NCBI GenBank assembly: GCA_033558025.1
Contig: JAUCEF010000040.1
Location: 1 to 36,798 of the forward strand
Length of the DNA stretch: 36,798 bases
Source of the DNA: Phytophthora sp. 'mugwort'
Lineage: Eukaryota; Oomycota; Peronosporomycetes; Peronosporales; Peronosporaceae
Reading direction: 5' to 3'
Made by a program: the position numbers and the translations under genes. The notes below the pieces were generated by a model. That model saw nothing but the letters and a program-made list of their open reading frames with translations, made no database searches and was not told the origin of the DNA. Positions 1 through 10,166 of the stretch are shown one piece after another; positions within the stretch are counted from its first letter, which is position 1, and the number at the start of each line of letters is the position of its first letter.

Positions 1-270
1 CGATATTTGCGGAACGATTAGGATCATATAAAATTTTAATAATATAACCTTCAATATTTTTAGATCTATTAAAATCAATTATTCTATATAAACGTTTATG
101 TCCACCACCGCGATGTTTTATAGTTATTTTACCTTGATTATTTTTACCATTAGCACGTTGAAAACCTTTTGTTAAAGATTTAATTTTAAAAATTTTAGTT
201 AATTATCTTTTTTTAATAAAAATGTTTGACGTTGTGATGGTGTTATAGGTTTTATTTTTTTTTCTATCAT
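1..270 (-). pseudogene. rpl2: rpl2 5' fragment in arm A, cut by the window edge
   Basis: The reverse strand encodes the first roughly 90 residues of ribosomal protein uL2 and matches 11416-11686. It leaves the window at base 1. Near position 200 one A of a three-A run is missing (GTTAATTATC against GTTAAATTATC), which breaks the frame. The complete, intact rpl2 is at 11416-12222. Whether a second full rpl2 exists to the left cannot be seen. Confidence 0.85.
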
Positions 271-298
271 TTTATATGGTATATAGATAAAATCTATT
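271..298. promoter_or_regulatory. Divergent rps13/rpl2 leader, arm A copy
   Basis: These 28 AT-rich bases separate the head-to-head start codons of rpl2 (minus) and rps13 (plus). They are identical to 11388-11415. Any promoters for the two divergent units must be here or inside neighbouring genes; I recognise no defined promoter motif. Confidence 0.25.
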
Positions 299-709
299 AT
301 GTTATATATTTTTAATAAAACAATTTCAGATTCAAAAAGTATTTTATATTCATTAACTATATTATATGGTATTAATGAATTTCAATCCAAGAAAATTTGT
401 AAAAATATAGGAATTAATCCTCAAATCACCCTTAATAAACTTAAAAACAACCATGTAAACCGACTGGTTAATTATATTAATAAAAATTTAAAAGTTGAAC
501 AACTTTTAAAAAAATTAAAACTGAAAGATTAAATGAATTAGTAGAAATTAAAAGTAATCGTGGAATTAGACAAAGTCAGGGATTACCTGTTAGAGGACAA
601 CGTACTCATACAAATTCAAAAACATCTAAAAAATTAAAAAAATTTTTATTCAAAAACGTATTTCACGTAATAAACGACCATTTAAAAGTCAAAAAAAAAA
701 AAAAGATAA
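299..709 (+). pseudogene. rps13: rps13, frameshifted copy in arm A
   Basis: This is the arm A copy of the uS13 gene whose intact version is 10974-11387. The frame is open for 77 codons and is lost at about 513, where an eight-A run is reduced to seven. Two further single-base losses follow, near 638 (eight A to seven) and at 691-704 (15 A to 14). All three are in homopolymers and no substitution was noticed. I read this as an uncorrected sequence or assembly end rather than biological decay, though a real pseudogene is possible. Confidence 0.85.
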
Positions 710-721
710 AGTTATTATTCT

Positions 722-1132
722 ATGAATAAAAATAAATATAATTTTAAAAATAAATTTAAAAAAAAAATAAATTTAAAAAAAAAAAATCCTTTAATTTTAA
801 CAAATTTACATATTACAGCAAATTTAAAAATACTATTATAAGTTTAACAACTTATAAAGGAAATCTTTTAAACAATGGTCTACAAAATCATTAAAAAAAC
901 ACGTTTTAAAAAAAATACACCATATAATGTTCAATTAATTGTATATAAAATTAATAAATATCTTCAATTAAAAAAAATAAAAAAATTAAAAATTTATTTA
1001 CATGGTACTGGTTTAGGTCGATATAATGTTTTAAAAAATATAAAAAATAAAAAAATTAAAATAAAATATATTTTAGATAAAACAACAAAACCTTTTAATG
1101 GTTGTAGATTAAAAAAACAAAAAAGACGTTAA
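722..1132 (+). pseudogene. rps11: rps11, frameshifted copy in arm A
   Basis: This is the arm A copy of uS11 (intact at 10548-10961). Three single-base deletions at about 828, 872 and 893, each in an A run, break the first third. The last 75 or so codons are in frame and identical to arm B, ending in the basic tail KKQKRR. An open frame from 875 to 1132 is therefore the C-terminal part of rps11 read from a chance ATG, not a separate gene. Confidence 0.85.
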
Positions 1133-1141
1133 TTTTAATAT

Positions 1142-1226
1142 GGATAGGTGATCGAGTGGTTTAAGGTGTCAGTCTTGAAAACTGAAGTATGTAATAATAC
1201 CGTGGGTTCAAATCCCACTCTATCCT
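1142..1226 (+). tRNA. trnS(uga): tRNA-Ser(UGA), arm A
   Basis: A class II tRNA of 85 nt with a long variable arm. The anticodon loop is CTTGAAA, giving anticodon TGA. The acceptor is GGATAGG/TCTATCC with a closing G-T pair, and the T arm contains GGGTTCAAATCCC. It has no length difference from the arm B copy at 10454-10538. Confidence 0.93.
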
Positions 1227-1230
1227 TTAA

Positions 1231-1301
1231 AAGCTAGAGACGGATTCGAACCGTCATTAAAGGATTTGCAGTCCTTTACATTACCTTTATGTTATCTAGC
1301 C
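1231..1301 (-). tRNA. trnC(gca): tRNA-Cys(GCA), arm A
   Basis: Read on the minus strand, this 71-nt tRNA has acceptor GGCTAGA/TCTAGCT, D stem ACAT/ATGT, anticodon loop CTGCAAA (anticodon GCA) and T arm GACGGTTCGAATCCGTC. It lies opposite to and just past trnS. It matches the arm B copy at 10379-10449. Confidence 0.92.
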
Positions 1302-1318
1302 AAAATAAATTATATTAT

Positions 1319-1522
1319 ATGAATAAAAATAAAAAATTTTTTACCTATAAAAATAAAATTATTTTAACAAATGGATCTTCTTTAAAAATAACATCTATTA
1401 AGTATTTAAAAAATTATCAATTAAATTTAAGAATTTTTAAAGAAACAGATATTATTACAAATACAAATATCAATTTAAATAAAAGTAAATTAAATTTTAT
1501 AAAAAAAAATAAATTAAATTAA
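1319..1522 (+). CDS. rpl31: Ribosomal protein L31-like, arm A
   Basis: This intact 67-residue ORF is the same as the arm B copy (10158-10361). The motif ILTNGSSLKITS followed by a basic, LNLRI-containing stretch resembles the core of bL31, where a TDGS-type motif precedes a strand and an LDID-like segment. I chose the ATG at 1319 because the longer frame from 1289 starts inside trnC. The identification rests on a short motif; an unknown basic protein is the alternative. It ends tail-to-tail against tatC, overlapping it by 9 bases. Confidence 0.5.
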   Translation: MNKNKKFFTYKNKIILTNGSSLKITSIKYLKNYQLNLRIFKETDIITNTNINLNKSKLNFIKKNKLN

Positions 1523-2253
1523 TTTATATTATTTAAATATATTGAAATATAAATAAATATTTCAAAAAAAAAAAAAAGATAAAATAAATTAATATAAAAT
1601 TAAATATATCTGGTGGTGTAATTAAAGCACTCAATAATATTATTTTTAAATAAAAGAATTTTCTTAAATTAATAATTATTTTAATTTTTAAAATATTATT
1701 TGATATAAAAAAAAATAAAGAAAAAAATAAATAAATATTATAAATATATAAATAAAAGAAGAAAAAATAAAATCAAAATAATTATCAATTTTTGGTTCAA
1801 AATAAATTGTTAAAAGATATAAATTTGAAAAATTTAAATTTAATAAAAAATCCCAAATATGTGGAATAATATTAGTAAAAATAAATTTTATTATAAAAAA
1901 ATTAAAAATTATAAAAAAAATATAAAATTTTATAAAAATAAAATTTTCAAATTTATATAAACCTTTTGATAAAAAAAACCAAAATAATAAAAAACTTAAT
2001 TGAATTGTTATAAAAGTTGTTATGAAAATTGCTATAAAAATATTAGTAATAAAATTTCAGTAATATTAGTAAAAATAAAATATTTTAACATATTTTTATT
2101 AAGTAAATTATTAACTAATAAATATATTAATTGATCAGAAAAATAATATGAAATTATAAAAAGATAAAAAAAAGTGATTAAAAGTATAAAAAAATTATAT
2201 TTTAATTCAAATAAATGTAATTGTAAATAAGTTATTATTTTTTTTTTTTTCAT
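1514..2253 (-). pseudogene. tatC: tatC, frameshifted copy in arm A
   Basis: This is the arm A copy of the Tat translocase gene that is intact at 9423-10166. The frame is lost after about 68 codons at roughly 2051, where a run of five A is four. Other one-base losses are near 1722 (eight to seven), 1564-1577 (15 to 14) and 1531 (a missing T near the stop). All are single-base deletions in AT-rich or homopolymer sequence, the same pattern as in the neighbouring arm A genes. Confidence 0.85.
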
Positions 2254-2271
2254 ATATTTAAAAAAATATTA

Positions 2272-2354
2272 GCCTACTTGGTGAAATTGGTAAACACGAT
2301 AGATTTAAAATCTGTTCCCTTTTAGGGTTATTGGTTCAAGTCCAATAGTAGGTA
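2272..2354 (+). tRNA. trnL(uaa): tRNA-Leu(UAA), arm A
   Basis: An 83-nt class II tRNA with acceptor GCCTACT/AGTAGGT, anticodon loop with TAA between ATAGAT and ATCTGT, and T arm TTGGTTCAAGTCCAA. It serves TTA, by far the commonest leucine codon here. The arm B copy is 9322-9404. Confidence 0.93.
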
Positions 2355-2362
2355 TTTTTATT

Positions 2363-2445
2363 ATCAAAGTGGTGAAATTGGTAAACACGTTACACTTAGG
2401 ATGTAAAGCTTAAAAGCGTTAAGGGTTCAAATCCCTTCTTTGATA
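2363..2445 (+). tRNA. trnL(uag): tRNA-Leu(UAG), arm A
   Basis: An 83-nt class II tRNA with acceptor ATCAAAG/CTTTGAT, anticodon TAG in CACTTAGGATG, and T arm AAGGGTTCAAATCCCTT. It is only 8 bases after trnL(uaa) and shares the D-arm sequence GGTGAAATTGGTAAACACG with it, which suggests a local duplication followed by divergence. The arm B copy is 9231-9313. Confidence 0.93.
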
Positions 2446-2527
2446 TTACTATAATAATATATTTTAAATAAAATATATCTTTTTAGTGAAAATAAATTTA
2501 TATTTTATTTAATTTTTTATCATTAAA

Positions 2528-4522
2528 ATGATTAATATATATATTAACAATATCGAATTAAAAGTTAATAAAAATTTAACAGTTTTACAAGCATGTAATA
2601 ATTTTAAAATTCAAATCCCTAAATTCTGTTTTCAAGAGAATTTACAAATTGCCGGTAATTGTCGTATGTGTTTAGTTGAAATCGAAAATTCCCCTAAACC
2701 TGTAGCTTCATGTGCAATGCCTTTAATACCAAATATGAAAATATTTACTAATACTCCTTTAGTACAAAAAGCACGTGAAAGTGTATTAGAATTTCTTTTA
2801 ATAAATCATCCATTAGATTGTCCTATTTGTGATCAAGCGTCAGAATGTGATTTACAAGATCAAACAATGATTTTTGGATCGGATCGTAGTCGTTTTTTTT
2901 TAAAAAACGTGGCGTTGAAGATAAATATTGTGGTCCTTTTATTAAAACAATTATGACAAGATGTATTCATTGTACACGTTGTGTACGTTTTGCTAATGAA
3001 ATTTGTGGAATTGACGGTTTAGGTACAACAGGTCGTGGTAATAAAACTGAAATTAATTTTTATTCTTCAAATATTTTTAAATCCGAATTTTCTGGTAATT
3101 TAGTAGATTTATGTCCTGTTGGTGCATTAACTTCTAAACCTATACTTTTAAAGCACGTTCTTGGGAATTAAAAAAAAAAGAGGGTATTGCTATTTTAGAT
3201 AGTATTGGTTCAAATATTAAAATTGATATTTTTAATAATGAAATTATACGTATTTTACCTAAAACTAATTTTAATATTAATAAAGAATGGATATCAGATA
3301 AAACAAGATATTTTTTTGATAGTTTAAATTAAAATATCCATTATTAAAAGATAATCAAAACAATTTTCATAGGATTTCTTGGTTAGATGCTCTAAATATT
3401 ATTAATAAAAAATTGATAATTACAGATAGTTTTAATGCTAAAAGTATTATTGGTGATTTAACTGATTTAGAATCTCTTTTTTTATTAAAAAAAAATTTAA
3501 ATAAATTAGGAATTTCAAATGTAAATTATGAACAATTTTTAAAAAATCGACAAATTAAGATAAATTCTGATTTAGCTTCAAATTTTTTATTTAATAATAC
3601 TTTAAAATCTATTGAAGAATCTGATGTTTGTTTAATAATTGGTAGTGATATTCGTCAAGAAGGTTCTATTTTAAATATTCATTTAATTAATCGTTTAAAA
3701 AAAGGAAATTTTAAAATAGCATATATCGGTAATAAAATTAATTTTACTTATCCAGTAAAACATTTAGGATTAACTTTTAAAACTTTAATAAATATTATTT
3801 TAGGAAAACATGTATTTTGTAAACAATTAAAAAAAGCAAAAAAACCTTTAATTATTATAGGTAGTAATATTTTAAATCAAAAAAATGGTTTTTTTTTATT
3901 ATCAAAATTAAAAAATTTATCATTTATTAACCATAATATTAATTTCTTTAATTTTCAAACTTCTTTAATTAATTTTTTTGAAATTACTTTTCCAAAATCA
4001 TTAAATATGTTAAATAATTCAAAATTATATTATTTATTTAATACAAATTTACAAAATAAATTAAAAATAACTAAAAATAGTTTTGTTATTTATCAAGGAC
4101 ATCATTTTACTAAAGATGCTCAAAATTCAAATCTAATTTTACCTGGATTAACTTTTTTAGAAAAAAATGGAATGTATATTAATTTAGAAGGTTTTATTCA
4201 AAAAAATGAACAAATTTTAAATGTAAATATAGAACAACGTAAAGATTCTATAATTTATAGAAATCTTTATAAATTTTTATTAAATAAAAATCAATCTAAA
4301 TCAGAAGCTTTTTTAAAAATTAAAGATATTTTACCTTATTTATTAAAAAAAAAAATAAAAATTATTTATAATTTTAGTTTTAATAAAAAATTTTTAAAAA
4401 TTAATATTAATTTTTTAGATTCATTAATTAAAAATAATTATTATACAAATATATTAGAACAATATTCAAAAATATTGATTAATTCTAATAAAATTTTCAA
4501 AAATCAATCAAAATTATTATGA
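2528..4522 (+). pseudogene. nad11: nad11, broken copy in arm A
   Basis: This is the arm A copy of the 75-kDa complex I subunit (intact at 7142-9148). It has three breaks: a T lost from a ten-T run near 2893-2901, a C lost from CCC at about 3139, and a 10-bp deletion at about 3332 that takes out sequence between GATAGTTTAAA and TTAAAATATCC. The pieces 2528-2956, 2953-3171 and 3413-4522 remain open. The 10-bp loss is the only event that is not a single base. From there to the palindrome centre the two arms have no length difference. Confidence 0.87.
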
Positions 4523-5499
4523 TATACACAATTTTAAAATTTTTAATTTTCATATTACCTTTATTAATTGCTGTGGCTTATTTTACTTTAGTTGAACGTA
4601 AAATATTAGCTTCTATTCAAAGAAGAAGAGGACCTAATGTTGTAGGTACTTTTGGATTATTACAACCATTAGCTGATGGTCTTAAATTATTCGTAAAAGA
4701 AACAATTTTACCAAGTAATGCTGATGTAATTTTATTTATATTTGCACCTATTTTAGCTTTTTTTTTAAGTCTATTAAGTTGGACAATAATACCTTTAGGT
4801 TTTGGTATGTTTTTTACTGAATTAAATATTGGTATTTTATATTTAATAGCAATTTCATCTTTAGGTGTATACGGTGTTATTATAGGTGGTTGGTCAAGTA
4901 ATTCTAAATATTCGTTTTTAGGGGCTTTAAGATCAACAGCACAAATGATTTCATATGAATTAACTATTGGGTTTTCAATTCTTTCAGTAATTGTTTGTGC
5001 AAAATCTTTAAATTTAATTTCTATTATTTGGGCACAAAAAACGGTATGGTATTGTTTTCCTCTTTTTCCTATTTTTATAATTTTTTTTATATCTTGTTTA
5101 GCAGAAACAAATCGACATCCCTTTGATTTACCTGAAGCTGAAGCTGAATTAGTTTCAGGTTATAATGTAGAATATTCTGCAATGGGTTTTGCATTATTTT
5201 TTTTAGGTGAATATGCTAATATGTTATTAATGAGTAGTTTAACTACGATTTTATTTTTAGGTGGTTGGTTAGCACCTTTCCCTTTTAGTATAAATTGTAT
5301 TAATTTTTTACCCGGATCTTTTTGGTTTAGTATTAAAATTTGTTTTTTTGTTGTTTTATTTGTAGTTGCTCGAGCTATTTTACCTCGATATCGTTATGAC
5401 CAATTAATGCGTTTAGGTTGGAAAGTATTTCTACCTTTTTCATTATCCTGGTTTTTATATACTGCAAGTATTTTAATAAGTTTTAATTGGTTAATTTAA
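4519..5499 (+). CDS. nad1: NADH dehydrogenase subunit 1, arm A
   Basis: The ORF encodes a 326-residue NAD1, a membrane-arm complex I subunit at the quinone site. Family motifs include [15 protein letters not shown] (about residue 27), the [20 protein letters not shown] segment and the C-terminal [13 protein letters not shown]. Hydrophobic segments alternate through the whole protein. The start overlaps the nad11 stop as ATGA, and nad4L begins 2 bases after the stop. The protein is identical to the arm B copy at 6165-7145. Confidence 0.97.
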   Translation: MIYTILKFLIFILPLLIAVAYFTLVERKILASIQRRRGPNVVGTFGLLQPLADGLKLFVKETILPSNADVILFIFAPILAFFLSLLSWTIIPLGFGMFFTELNIGILYLIAISSLGVYGVIIGGWSSNSKYSFLGALRSTAQMISYELTIGFSILSVIVCAKSLNLISIIWAQKTVWYCFPLFPIFIIFFISCLAETNRHPFDLPEAEAELVSGYNVEYSAMGFALFFLGEYANMLLMSSLTTILFLGGWLAPFPFSINCINFLPGSFWFSIKICFFVVLFVVARAILPRYRYDQLMRLGWKVFLPFSLSWFLYTASILISFNWLI

Positions 5500-5501
5500 T
5501 T

Positions 5502-5804
5502 ATGAATATTTTAAATCATTTTATTTTTACTTTTTTTTTATTCTGTCTTGGATTATTTGGTATAATTTTAAATAGACAGAATATTATTATTATTTTAATG
5601 TCTATTGAATTATTATTATTATCAATTAATTTAAATTTTATTTATTTTGCAGTTTTAATTGATGATATAATAGGACAAGTTTTTTCTTTATTAATTTTAA
5701 CAGTAGCTGCAGCAGAATCAGCTATTGGATTAGCTATTATGATTATTTTCTTTAAATTATATGGAGATATTTCAATTTATAAAATAAATTTATTATCATT
5801 ATAA
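5502..5804 (+). CDS. nad4L: NADH dehydrogenase subunit 4L, arm A
   Basis: This 100-residue protein has three hydrophobic helices and the family motif around MSIELLLLSINLNF plus AAAESAIGLAIMI, typical of NAD4L, which sits in the proton-pumping membrane arm. I chose the ATG at 5502, in a TAATTATG context 2 bases after the nad1 stop; a longer frame would need a TTG at 5487. The gene ends where the palindrome turns. It matches 5860-6162. Confidence 0.95.
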   Translation: MNILNHFIFTFFLFCLGLFGIILNRQNIIIILMSIELLLLSINLNFIYFAVLIDDIIGQVFSLLILTVAAAESAIGLAIMIIFFKLYGDISIYKINLLSL

Positions 5805-5859
5805 TAAATTTATTTTATAAATTGAAATATCTCCATATAATTTAAAGAAAATAAATTTA
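5805..5859. repeat. Palindrome centre spacer with a nad4L-tail direct repeat
   Basis: These 55 bases lie between the convergent nad4L stops. They are not unique: 5801-5854 is an exact direct repeat of 5868-5921, the reverse-strand end of the arm B nad4L. The centre therefore holds a third, truncated copy of the nad4L tail, offset by 67 bases. There is essentially no single-copy region between the arms. Confidence 0.9.
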
Positions 5860-6162
5860 TTATAATGATAATAAATTTATTTTATAAATTGAAATATCTC
5901 CATATAATTTAAAGAAAATAATCATAATAGCTAATCCAATAGCTGATTCTGCTGCAGCTACTGTTAAAATTAATAAAGAAAAAACTTGTCCTATTATATC
6001 ATCAATTAAAACTGCAAAATAAATAAAATTTAAATTAATTGATAATAATAATAATTCAATAGACATTAAAATAATAATAATATTCTGTCTATTTAAAATT
6101 ATACCAAATAATCCAAGACAGAATAAAAAAAAAGTAAAAATAAAATGATTTAAAATATTCAT
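5860..6162 (-). CDS. nad4L: NADH dehydrogenase subunit 4L, arm B
   Basis: This is the arm B nad4L, identical in protein to 5502-5804: 100 residues, three hydrophobic helices, with the conserved acidic residue in MSIELLLL and AAAES in the third segment. It follows nad1 by 2 bases and is the last gene of the nad11-nad1-nad4L run on this strand. Confidence 0.95.
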   Translation of the reverse strand: MNILNHFIFTFFLFCLGLFGIILNRQNIIIILMSIELLLLSINLNFIYFAVLIDDIIGQVFSLLILTVAAAESAIGLAIMIIFFKLYGDISIYKINLLSL

Positions 6163-6164
6163 AA

Positions 6165-7145
6165 TTAAATTAACCAATTAAAACTTATTAAAATACTTGC
6201 AGTATATAAAAACCAGGATAATGAAAAAGGTAGAAATACTTTCCAACCTAAACGCATTAATTGGTCATAACGATATCGAGGTAAAATAGCTCGAGCAACT
6301 ACAAATAAAACAACAAAAAAACAAATTTTAATACTAAACCAAAAAGATCCGGGTAAAAAATTAATACAATTTATACTAAAAGGGAAAGGTGCTAACCAAC
6401 CACCTAAAAATAAAATCGTAGTTAAACTACTCATTAATAACATATTAGCATATTCACCTAAAAAAAATAATGCAAAACCCATTGCAGAATATTCTACATT
6501 ATAACCTGAAACTAATTCAGCTTCAGCTTCAGGTAAATCAAAGGGATGTCGATTTGTTTCTGCTAAACAAGATATAAAAAAAATTATAAAAATAGGAAAA
6601 AGAGGAAAACAATACCATACCGTTTTTTGTGCCCAAATAATAGAAATTAAATTTAAAGATTTTGCACAAACAATTACTGAAAGAATTGAAAACCCAATAG
6701 TTAATTCATATGAAATCATTTGTGCTGTTGATCTTAAAGCCCCTAAAAACGAATATTTAGAATTACTTGACCAACCACCTATAATAACACCGTATACACC
6801 TAAAGATGAAATTGCTATTAAATATAAAATACCAATATTTAATTCAGTAAAAAACATACCAAAACCTAAAGGTATTATTGTCCAACTTAATAGACTTAAA
6901 AAAAAAGCTAAAATAGGTGCAAATATAAATAAAATTACATCAGCATTACTTGGTAAAATTGTTTCTTTTACGAATAATTTAAGACCATCAGCTAATGGTT
7001 GTAATAATCCAAAAGTACCTACAACATTAGGTCCTCTTCTTCTTTGAATAGAAGCTAATATTTTACGTTCAACTAAAGTAAAATAAGCCACAGCAATTAA
7101 TAAAGGTAATATGAAAATTAAAAATTTTAAAATTGTGTATATCAT
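6165..7145 (-). CDS. nad1: NADH dehydrogenase subunit 1, arm B
   Basis: A 326-residue NAD1, identical in protein to the arm A copy. It forms the membrane side of the quinone-binding cavity of complex I. Visible hallmarks are [17 protein letters not shown], the acidic loop [20 protein letters not shown] and the [13 protein letters not shown] region. It overlaps nad11 by 4 bases (ATGA), so the two are probably read from one transcript, with nad4L 2 bases downstream. Confidence 0.97.
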   Translation of the reverse strand: MIYTILKFLIFILPLLIAVAYFTLVERKILASIQRRRGPNVVGTFGLLQPLADGLKLFVKETILPSNADVILFIFAPILAFFLSLLSWTIIPLGFGMFFTELNIGILYLIAISSLGVYGVIIGGWSSNSKYSFLGALRSTAQMISYELTIGFSILSVIVCAKSLNLISIIWAQKTVWYCFPLFPIFIIFFISCLAETNRHPFDLPEAEAELVSGYNVEYSAMGFALFFLGEYANMLLMSSLTTILFLGGWLAPFPFSINCINFLPGSFWFSIKICFFVVLFVVARAILPRYRYDQLMRLGWKVFLPFSLSWFLYTASILISFNWLI

Positions 7146-9148
7146 AATAATTTTGATTGATTTTTGAAAATTTTATTAGAATTAATCAATATTTTTGAAT
7201 ATTGTTCTAATATATTTGTATAATAATTATTTTTAATTAATGAATCTAAAAAATTAATATTAATTTTTAAAAATTTTTTATTAAAACTAAAATTATAAAT
7301 AATTTTTATTTTTTTTTTTAATAAATAAGGTAAAATATCTTTAATTTTTAAAAAAGCTTCTGATTTAGATTGATTTTTATTTAATAAAAATTTATAAAGA
7401 TTTCTATAAATTATAGAATCTTTACGTTGTTCTATATTTACATTTAAAATTTGTTCATTTTTTTGAATAAAACCTTCTAAATTAATATACATTCCATTTT
7501 TTTCTAAAAAAGTTAATCCAGGTAAAATTAGATTTGAATTTTGAGCATCTTTAGTAAAATGATGTCCTTGATAAATAACAAAACTATTTTTAGTTATTTT
7601 TAATTTATTTTGTAAATTTGTATTAAATAAATAATATAATTTTGAATTATTTAACATATTTAATGATTTTGGAAAAGTAATTTCAAAAAAATTAATTAAA
7701 GAAGTTTGAAAATTAAAGAAATTAATATTATGGTTAATAAATGATAAATTTTTTAATTTTGATAATAAAAAAAAACCATTTTTTTGATTTAAAATATTAC
7801 TACCTATAATAATTAAAGGTTTTTTTGCTTTTTTTAATTGTTTACAAAATACATGTTTTCCTAAAATAATATTTATTAAAGTTTTAAAAGTTAATCCTAA
7901 ATGTTTTACTGGATAAGTAAAATTAATTTTATTACCGATATATGCTATTTTAAAATTTCCTTTTTTTAAACGATTAATTAAATGAATATTTAAAATAGAA
8001 CCTTCTTGACGAATATCACTACCAATTATTAAACAAACATCAGATTCTTCAATAGATTTTAAAGTATTATTAAATAAAAAATTTGAAGCTAAATCAGAAT
8101 TTATCTTAATTTGTCGATTTTTTAAAAATTGTTCATAATTTACATTTGAAATTCCTAATTTATTTAAATTTTTTTTTAATAAAAAAAGAGATTCTAAATC
8201 AGTTAAATCACCAATAATACTTTTAGCATTAAAACTATCTGTAATTATCAATTTTTTATTAATAATATTTAGAGCATCTAACCAAGAAATCCTATGAAAA
8301 TTGTTTTGATTATCTTTTAATAATGGATATTTTAATCGTTGATATTTTAAACTATCAAAAAAATATCTTGTTTTATCTGATATCCATTCTTTATTAATAT
8401 TAAAATTAGTTTTAGGTAAAATACGTATAATTTCATTATTAAAAATATCAATTTTAATATTTGAACCAATACTATCTAAAATAGCAATACCCTCTTTTTT
8501 TTTTAATTCCCAAGAACGTGCTTTAAAAGTATAGGGTTTAGAAGTTAATGCACCAACAGGACATAAATCTACTAAATTACCAGAAAATTCGGATTTAAAA
8601 ATATTTGAAGAATAAAAATTAATTTCAGTTTTATTACCACGACCTGTTGTACCTAAACCGTCAATTCCACAAATTTCATTAGCAAAACGTACACAACGTG
8701 TACAATGAATACATCTTGTCATAATTGTTTTAATAAAAGGACCACAATATTTATCTTCAACGCCACGTTTTTTAAAAAAAAAACGACTACGATCCGATCC
8801 AAAAATCATTGTTTGATCTTGTAAATCACATTCTGACGCTTGATCACAAATAGGACAATCTAATGGATGATTTATTAAAAGAAATTCTAATACACTTTCA
8901 CGTGCTTTTTGTACTAAAGGAGTATTAGTAAATATTTTCATATTTGGTATTAAAGGCATTGCACATGAAGCTACAGGTTTAGGGGAATTTTCGATTTCAA
9001 CTAAACACATACGACAATTACCGGCAATTTGTAAATTCTCTTGAAAACAGAATTTAGGGATTTGAATTTTAAAATTATTACATGCTTGTAAAACTGTTAA
9101 ATTTTTATTAACTTTTAATTCGATATTGTTAATATATATATTAATCAT
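7142..9148 (-). CDS. nad11: NADH dehydrogenase subunit 11 (75-kDa Fe-S subunit), full length
   Basis: This 668-residue complex I peripheral-arm protein carries electrons from the FMN side toward quinone. Its Fe-S ligands are visible: C34, C45, C48, C62 for a 2Fe-2S ferredoxin-type centre; H94, C98, C101, C107 (HxxxCxxCxxxxxC); and C146, C149, C152, C196. The molybdopterin-oxidoreductase-like second half is present, so this is a complete NAD11, not the N-terminal half that some algae keep in mitochondria. It ends in TGA, overlapping the nad1 start, which supports UGA being a stop. nad11, nad1 and nad4L form a tight run. Confidence 0.97.
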   Translation of the reverse strand: MINIYINNIELKVNKNLTVLQACNNFKIQIPKFCFQENLQIAGNCRMCLVEIENSPKPVASCAMPLIPNMKIFTNTPLVQKARESVLEFLLINHPLDCPICDQASECDLQDQTMIFGSDRSRFFFKKRGVEDKYCGPFIKTIMTRCIHCTRCVRFANEICGIDGLGTTGRGNKTEINFYSSNIFKSEFSGNLVDLCPVGALTSKPYTFKARSWELKKKEGIAILDSIGSNIKIDIFNNEIIRILPKTNFNINKEWISDKTRYFFDSLKYQRLKYPLLKDNQNNFHRISWLDALNIINKKLIITDSFNAKSIIGDLTDLESLFLLKKNLNKLGISNVNYEQFLKNRQIKINSDLASNFLFNNTLKSIEESDVCLIIGSDIRQEGSILNIHLINRLKKGNFKIAYIGNKINFTYPVKHLGLTFKTLINIILGKHVFCKQLKKAKKPLIIIGSNILNQKNGFFLLSKLKNLSFINHNINFFNFQTSLINFFEITFPKSLNMLNNSKLYYLFNTNLQNKLKITKNSFVIYQGHHFTKDAQNSNLILPGLTFLEKNGMYINLEGFIQKNEQILNVNIEQRKDSIIYRNLYKFLLNKNQSKSEAFLKIKDILPYLLKKKIKIIYNFSFNKKFLKININFLDSLIKNNYYTNILEQYSKILINSNKIFKNQSKLL

Positions 9149-9230
9149 TTTAATGATAAAAAATTAAATAAAATATAAATTTATTTTCACTAAAAAGATA
9201 TATTTTATTTAAAATATATTATTATAGTAA

Positions 9231-9313
9231 TATCAAAGAAGGGATTTGAACCCTTAACGCTTTTAAGCTTTACATCCTAAGTGTAACGTGTTTACCAATT
9301 TCACCACTTTGAT
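9231..9313 (-). tRNA. trnL(uag): tRNA-Leu(UAG), arm B
   Basis: The arm B copy of the 83-nt tRNA described at 2363-2445: acceptor ATCAAAG/CTTTGAT, anticodon TAG, class II variable arm. It lies 82 bases upstream of the nad11 start on the same strand. Confidence 0.93.
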
Positions 9314-9321
9314 AATAAAAA

Positions 9322-9404
9322 TACCTACTATTGGACTTGAACCAATAACCCTAAAAGGGAACAGATTTTAAATCTATCGTGTTTACCAATTTCACCAAGT
9401 AGGC
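9322..9404 (-). tRNA. trnL(uaa): tRNA-Leu(UAA), arm B
   Basis: The arm B copy of the 83-nt class II tRNA at 2272-2354, with anticodon TAA and acceptor GCCTACT/AGTAGGT. It is divergent from tatC, which starts 18 bases away on the other strand. Confidence 0.93.
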
Positions 9405-9422
9405 TAATATTTTTTTAAATAT

Positions 9423-10166
9423 ATGAAAAAAAAAAAAATAATAACTTATTTACAATTACATTTATTTGAATTAAAATATAATTTTTTTATACTTTTAATC
9501 ACTTTTTTTTATCTTTTTATAATTTCATATTATTTTTCTGATCAATTAATATATTTATTAGTTAATAATTTACTTAATAAAAATATGTTAAAATATTTTA
9601 TTTTTACTAATATTACTGAAATTTTTATTACTAATATTTTTATAGCAATTTTCATAACAACTTTTATAACAATTCAATTAAGTTTTTTATTATTTTGGTT
9701 TTTTTTATCAAAAGGTTTATATAAATTTGAAAATTTTATTTTTATAAAATTTTATATTTTTTTTATAATTTTTAATTTTTTTATAATAAAATTTATTTTT
9801 ACTAATATTATTCCACATATTTGGGATTTTTTATTAAATTTAAATTTTTCAAATTTATATCTTTTAACAATTTATTTTGAACCAAAAATTGATAATTATT
9901 TTGATTTTATTTTTTCTTCTTTTATTTATATATTTATAATATTTATTTATTTTTTTTCTTTATTTTTTTTTATATCAAATAATATTTTAAAAATTAAAAT
10001 AATTATTAATTTAAGAAAATTCTTTTATTTAAAAATAATATTATTGAGTGCTTTAATTACACCACCAGATATATTTAATTTTATATTAATTTATTTTATC
10101 TTTTTTTTTTTTTTTGAAATATTTATTTATATTTCAATATATTTAAATAAATATAAATTAATTTAA
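9423..10166 (+). CDS. tatC: Sec-independent translocase subunit TatC (ymf16-type)
   Basis: A 247-residue, very hydrophobic protein with about six membrane segments. The N-terminus (MKKKKIITYLQLHLFELKYNF) matches the cytoplasmic start of TatC, where the conserved pattern is an H-L-x-E-L-type motif before helix 1; here it reads LQLHLFELKYN. The PHIWDFLLNLN and ALITPPDIFNFILI regions match the conserved TatC loop and the SALITPPD motif. In mitochondria that keep it, TatC sits in the inner membrane and is thought to export folded proteins. It is opposite in strand to its neighbours and overlaps the rpl31-like gene tail-to-tail by 9 bases. Confidence 0.93.
   Translation: MKKKKIITYLQLHLFELKYNFFILLITFFYLFIISYYFSDQLIYLLVNNLLNKNMLKYFIFTNITEIFITNIFIAIFITTFITIQLSFLLFWFFLSKGLYKFENFIFIKFYIFFIIFNFFIIKFIFTNIIPHIWDFLLNLNFSNLYLLTIYFEPKIDNYFDFIFSSFIYIFIIFIYFFSLFFFISNNILKIKIIINLRKFFYLKIILLSALITPPDIFNFILIYFIFFFFFEIFIYISIYLNKYKLI

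Larger units (their letters stand above)
1..5804. repeat. Inverted repeat, arm A (degraded copy)
   Basis: This arm is the reverse complement of 5860-11686. It runs from inside rpl2 at the left edge to the nad4L stop. Matching gene coordinates sum to 11664 near the centre, 11676 at nad11 and tatC starts, 11680 at rpl31, 11683 at the rps11 start, 11686 at the rps13 start and 11687 at base 1, so arm A is 23 bases shorter. I located 14 deletions and noticed no substitutions. The outer boundary is not seen because the match is still running at base 1. Confidence 0.97.

Noticed and set aside
875..1132. Separate 85-codon gene in arm A
   Set aside because: It is the in-frame 3' part of rps11 after the arm A frameshifts; the true start is at 722.
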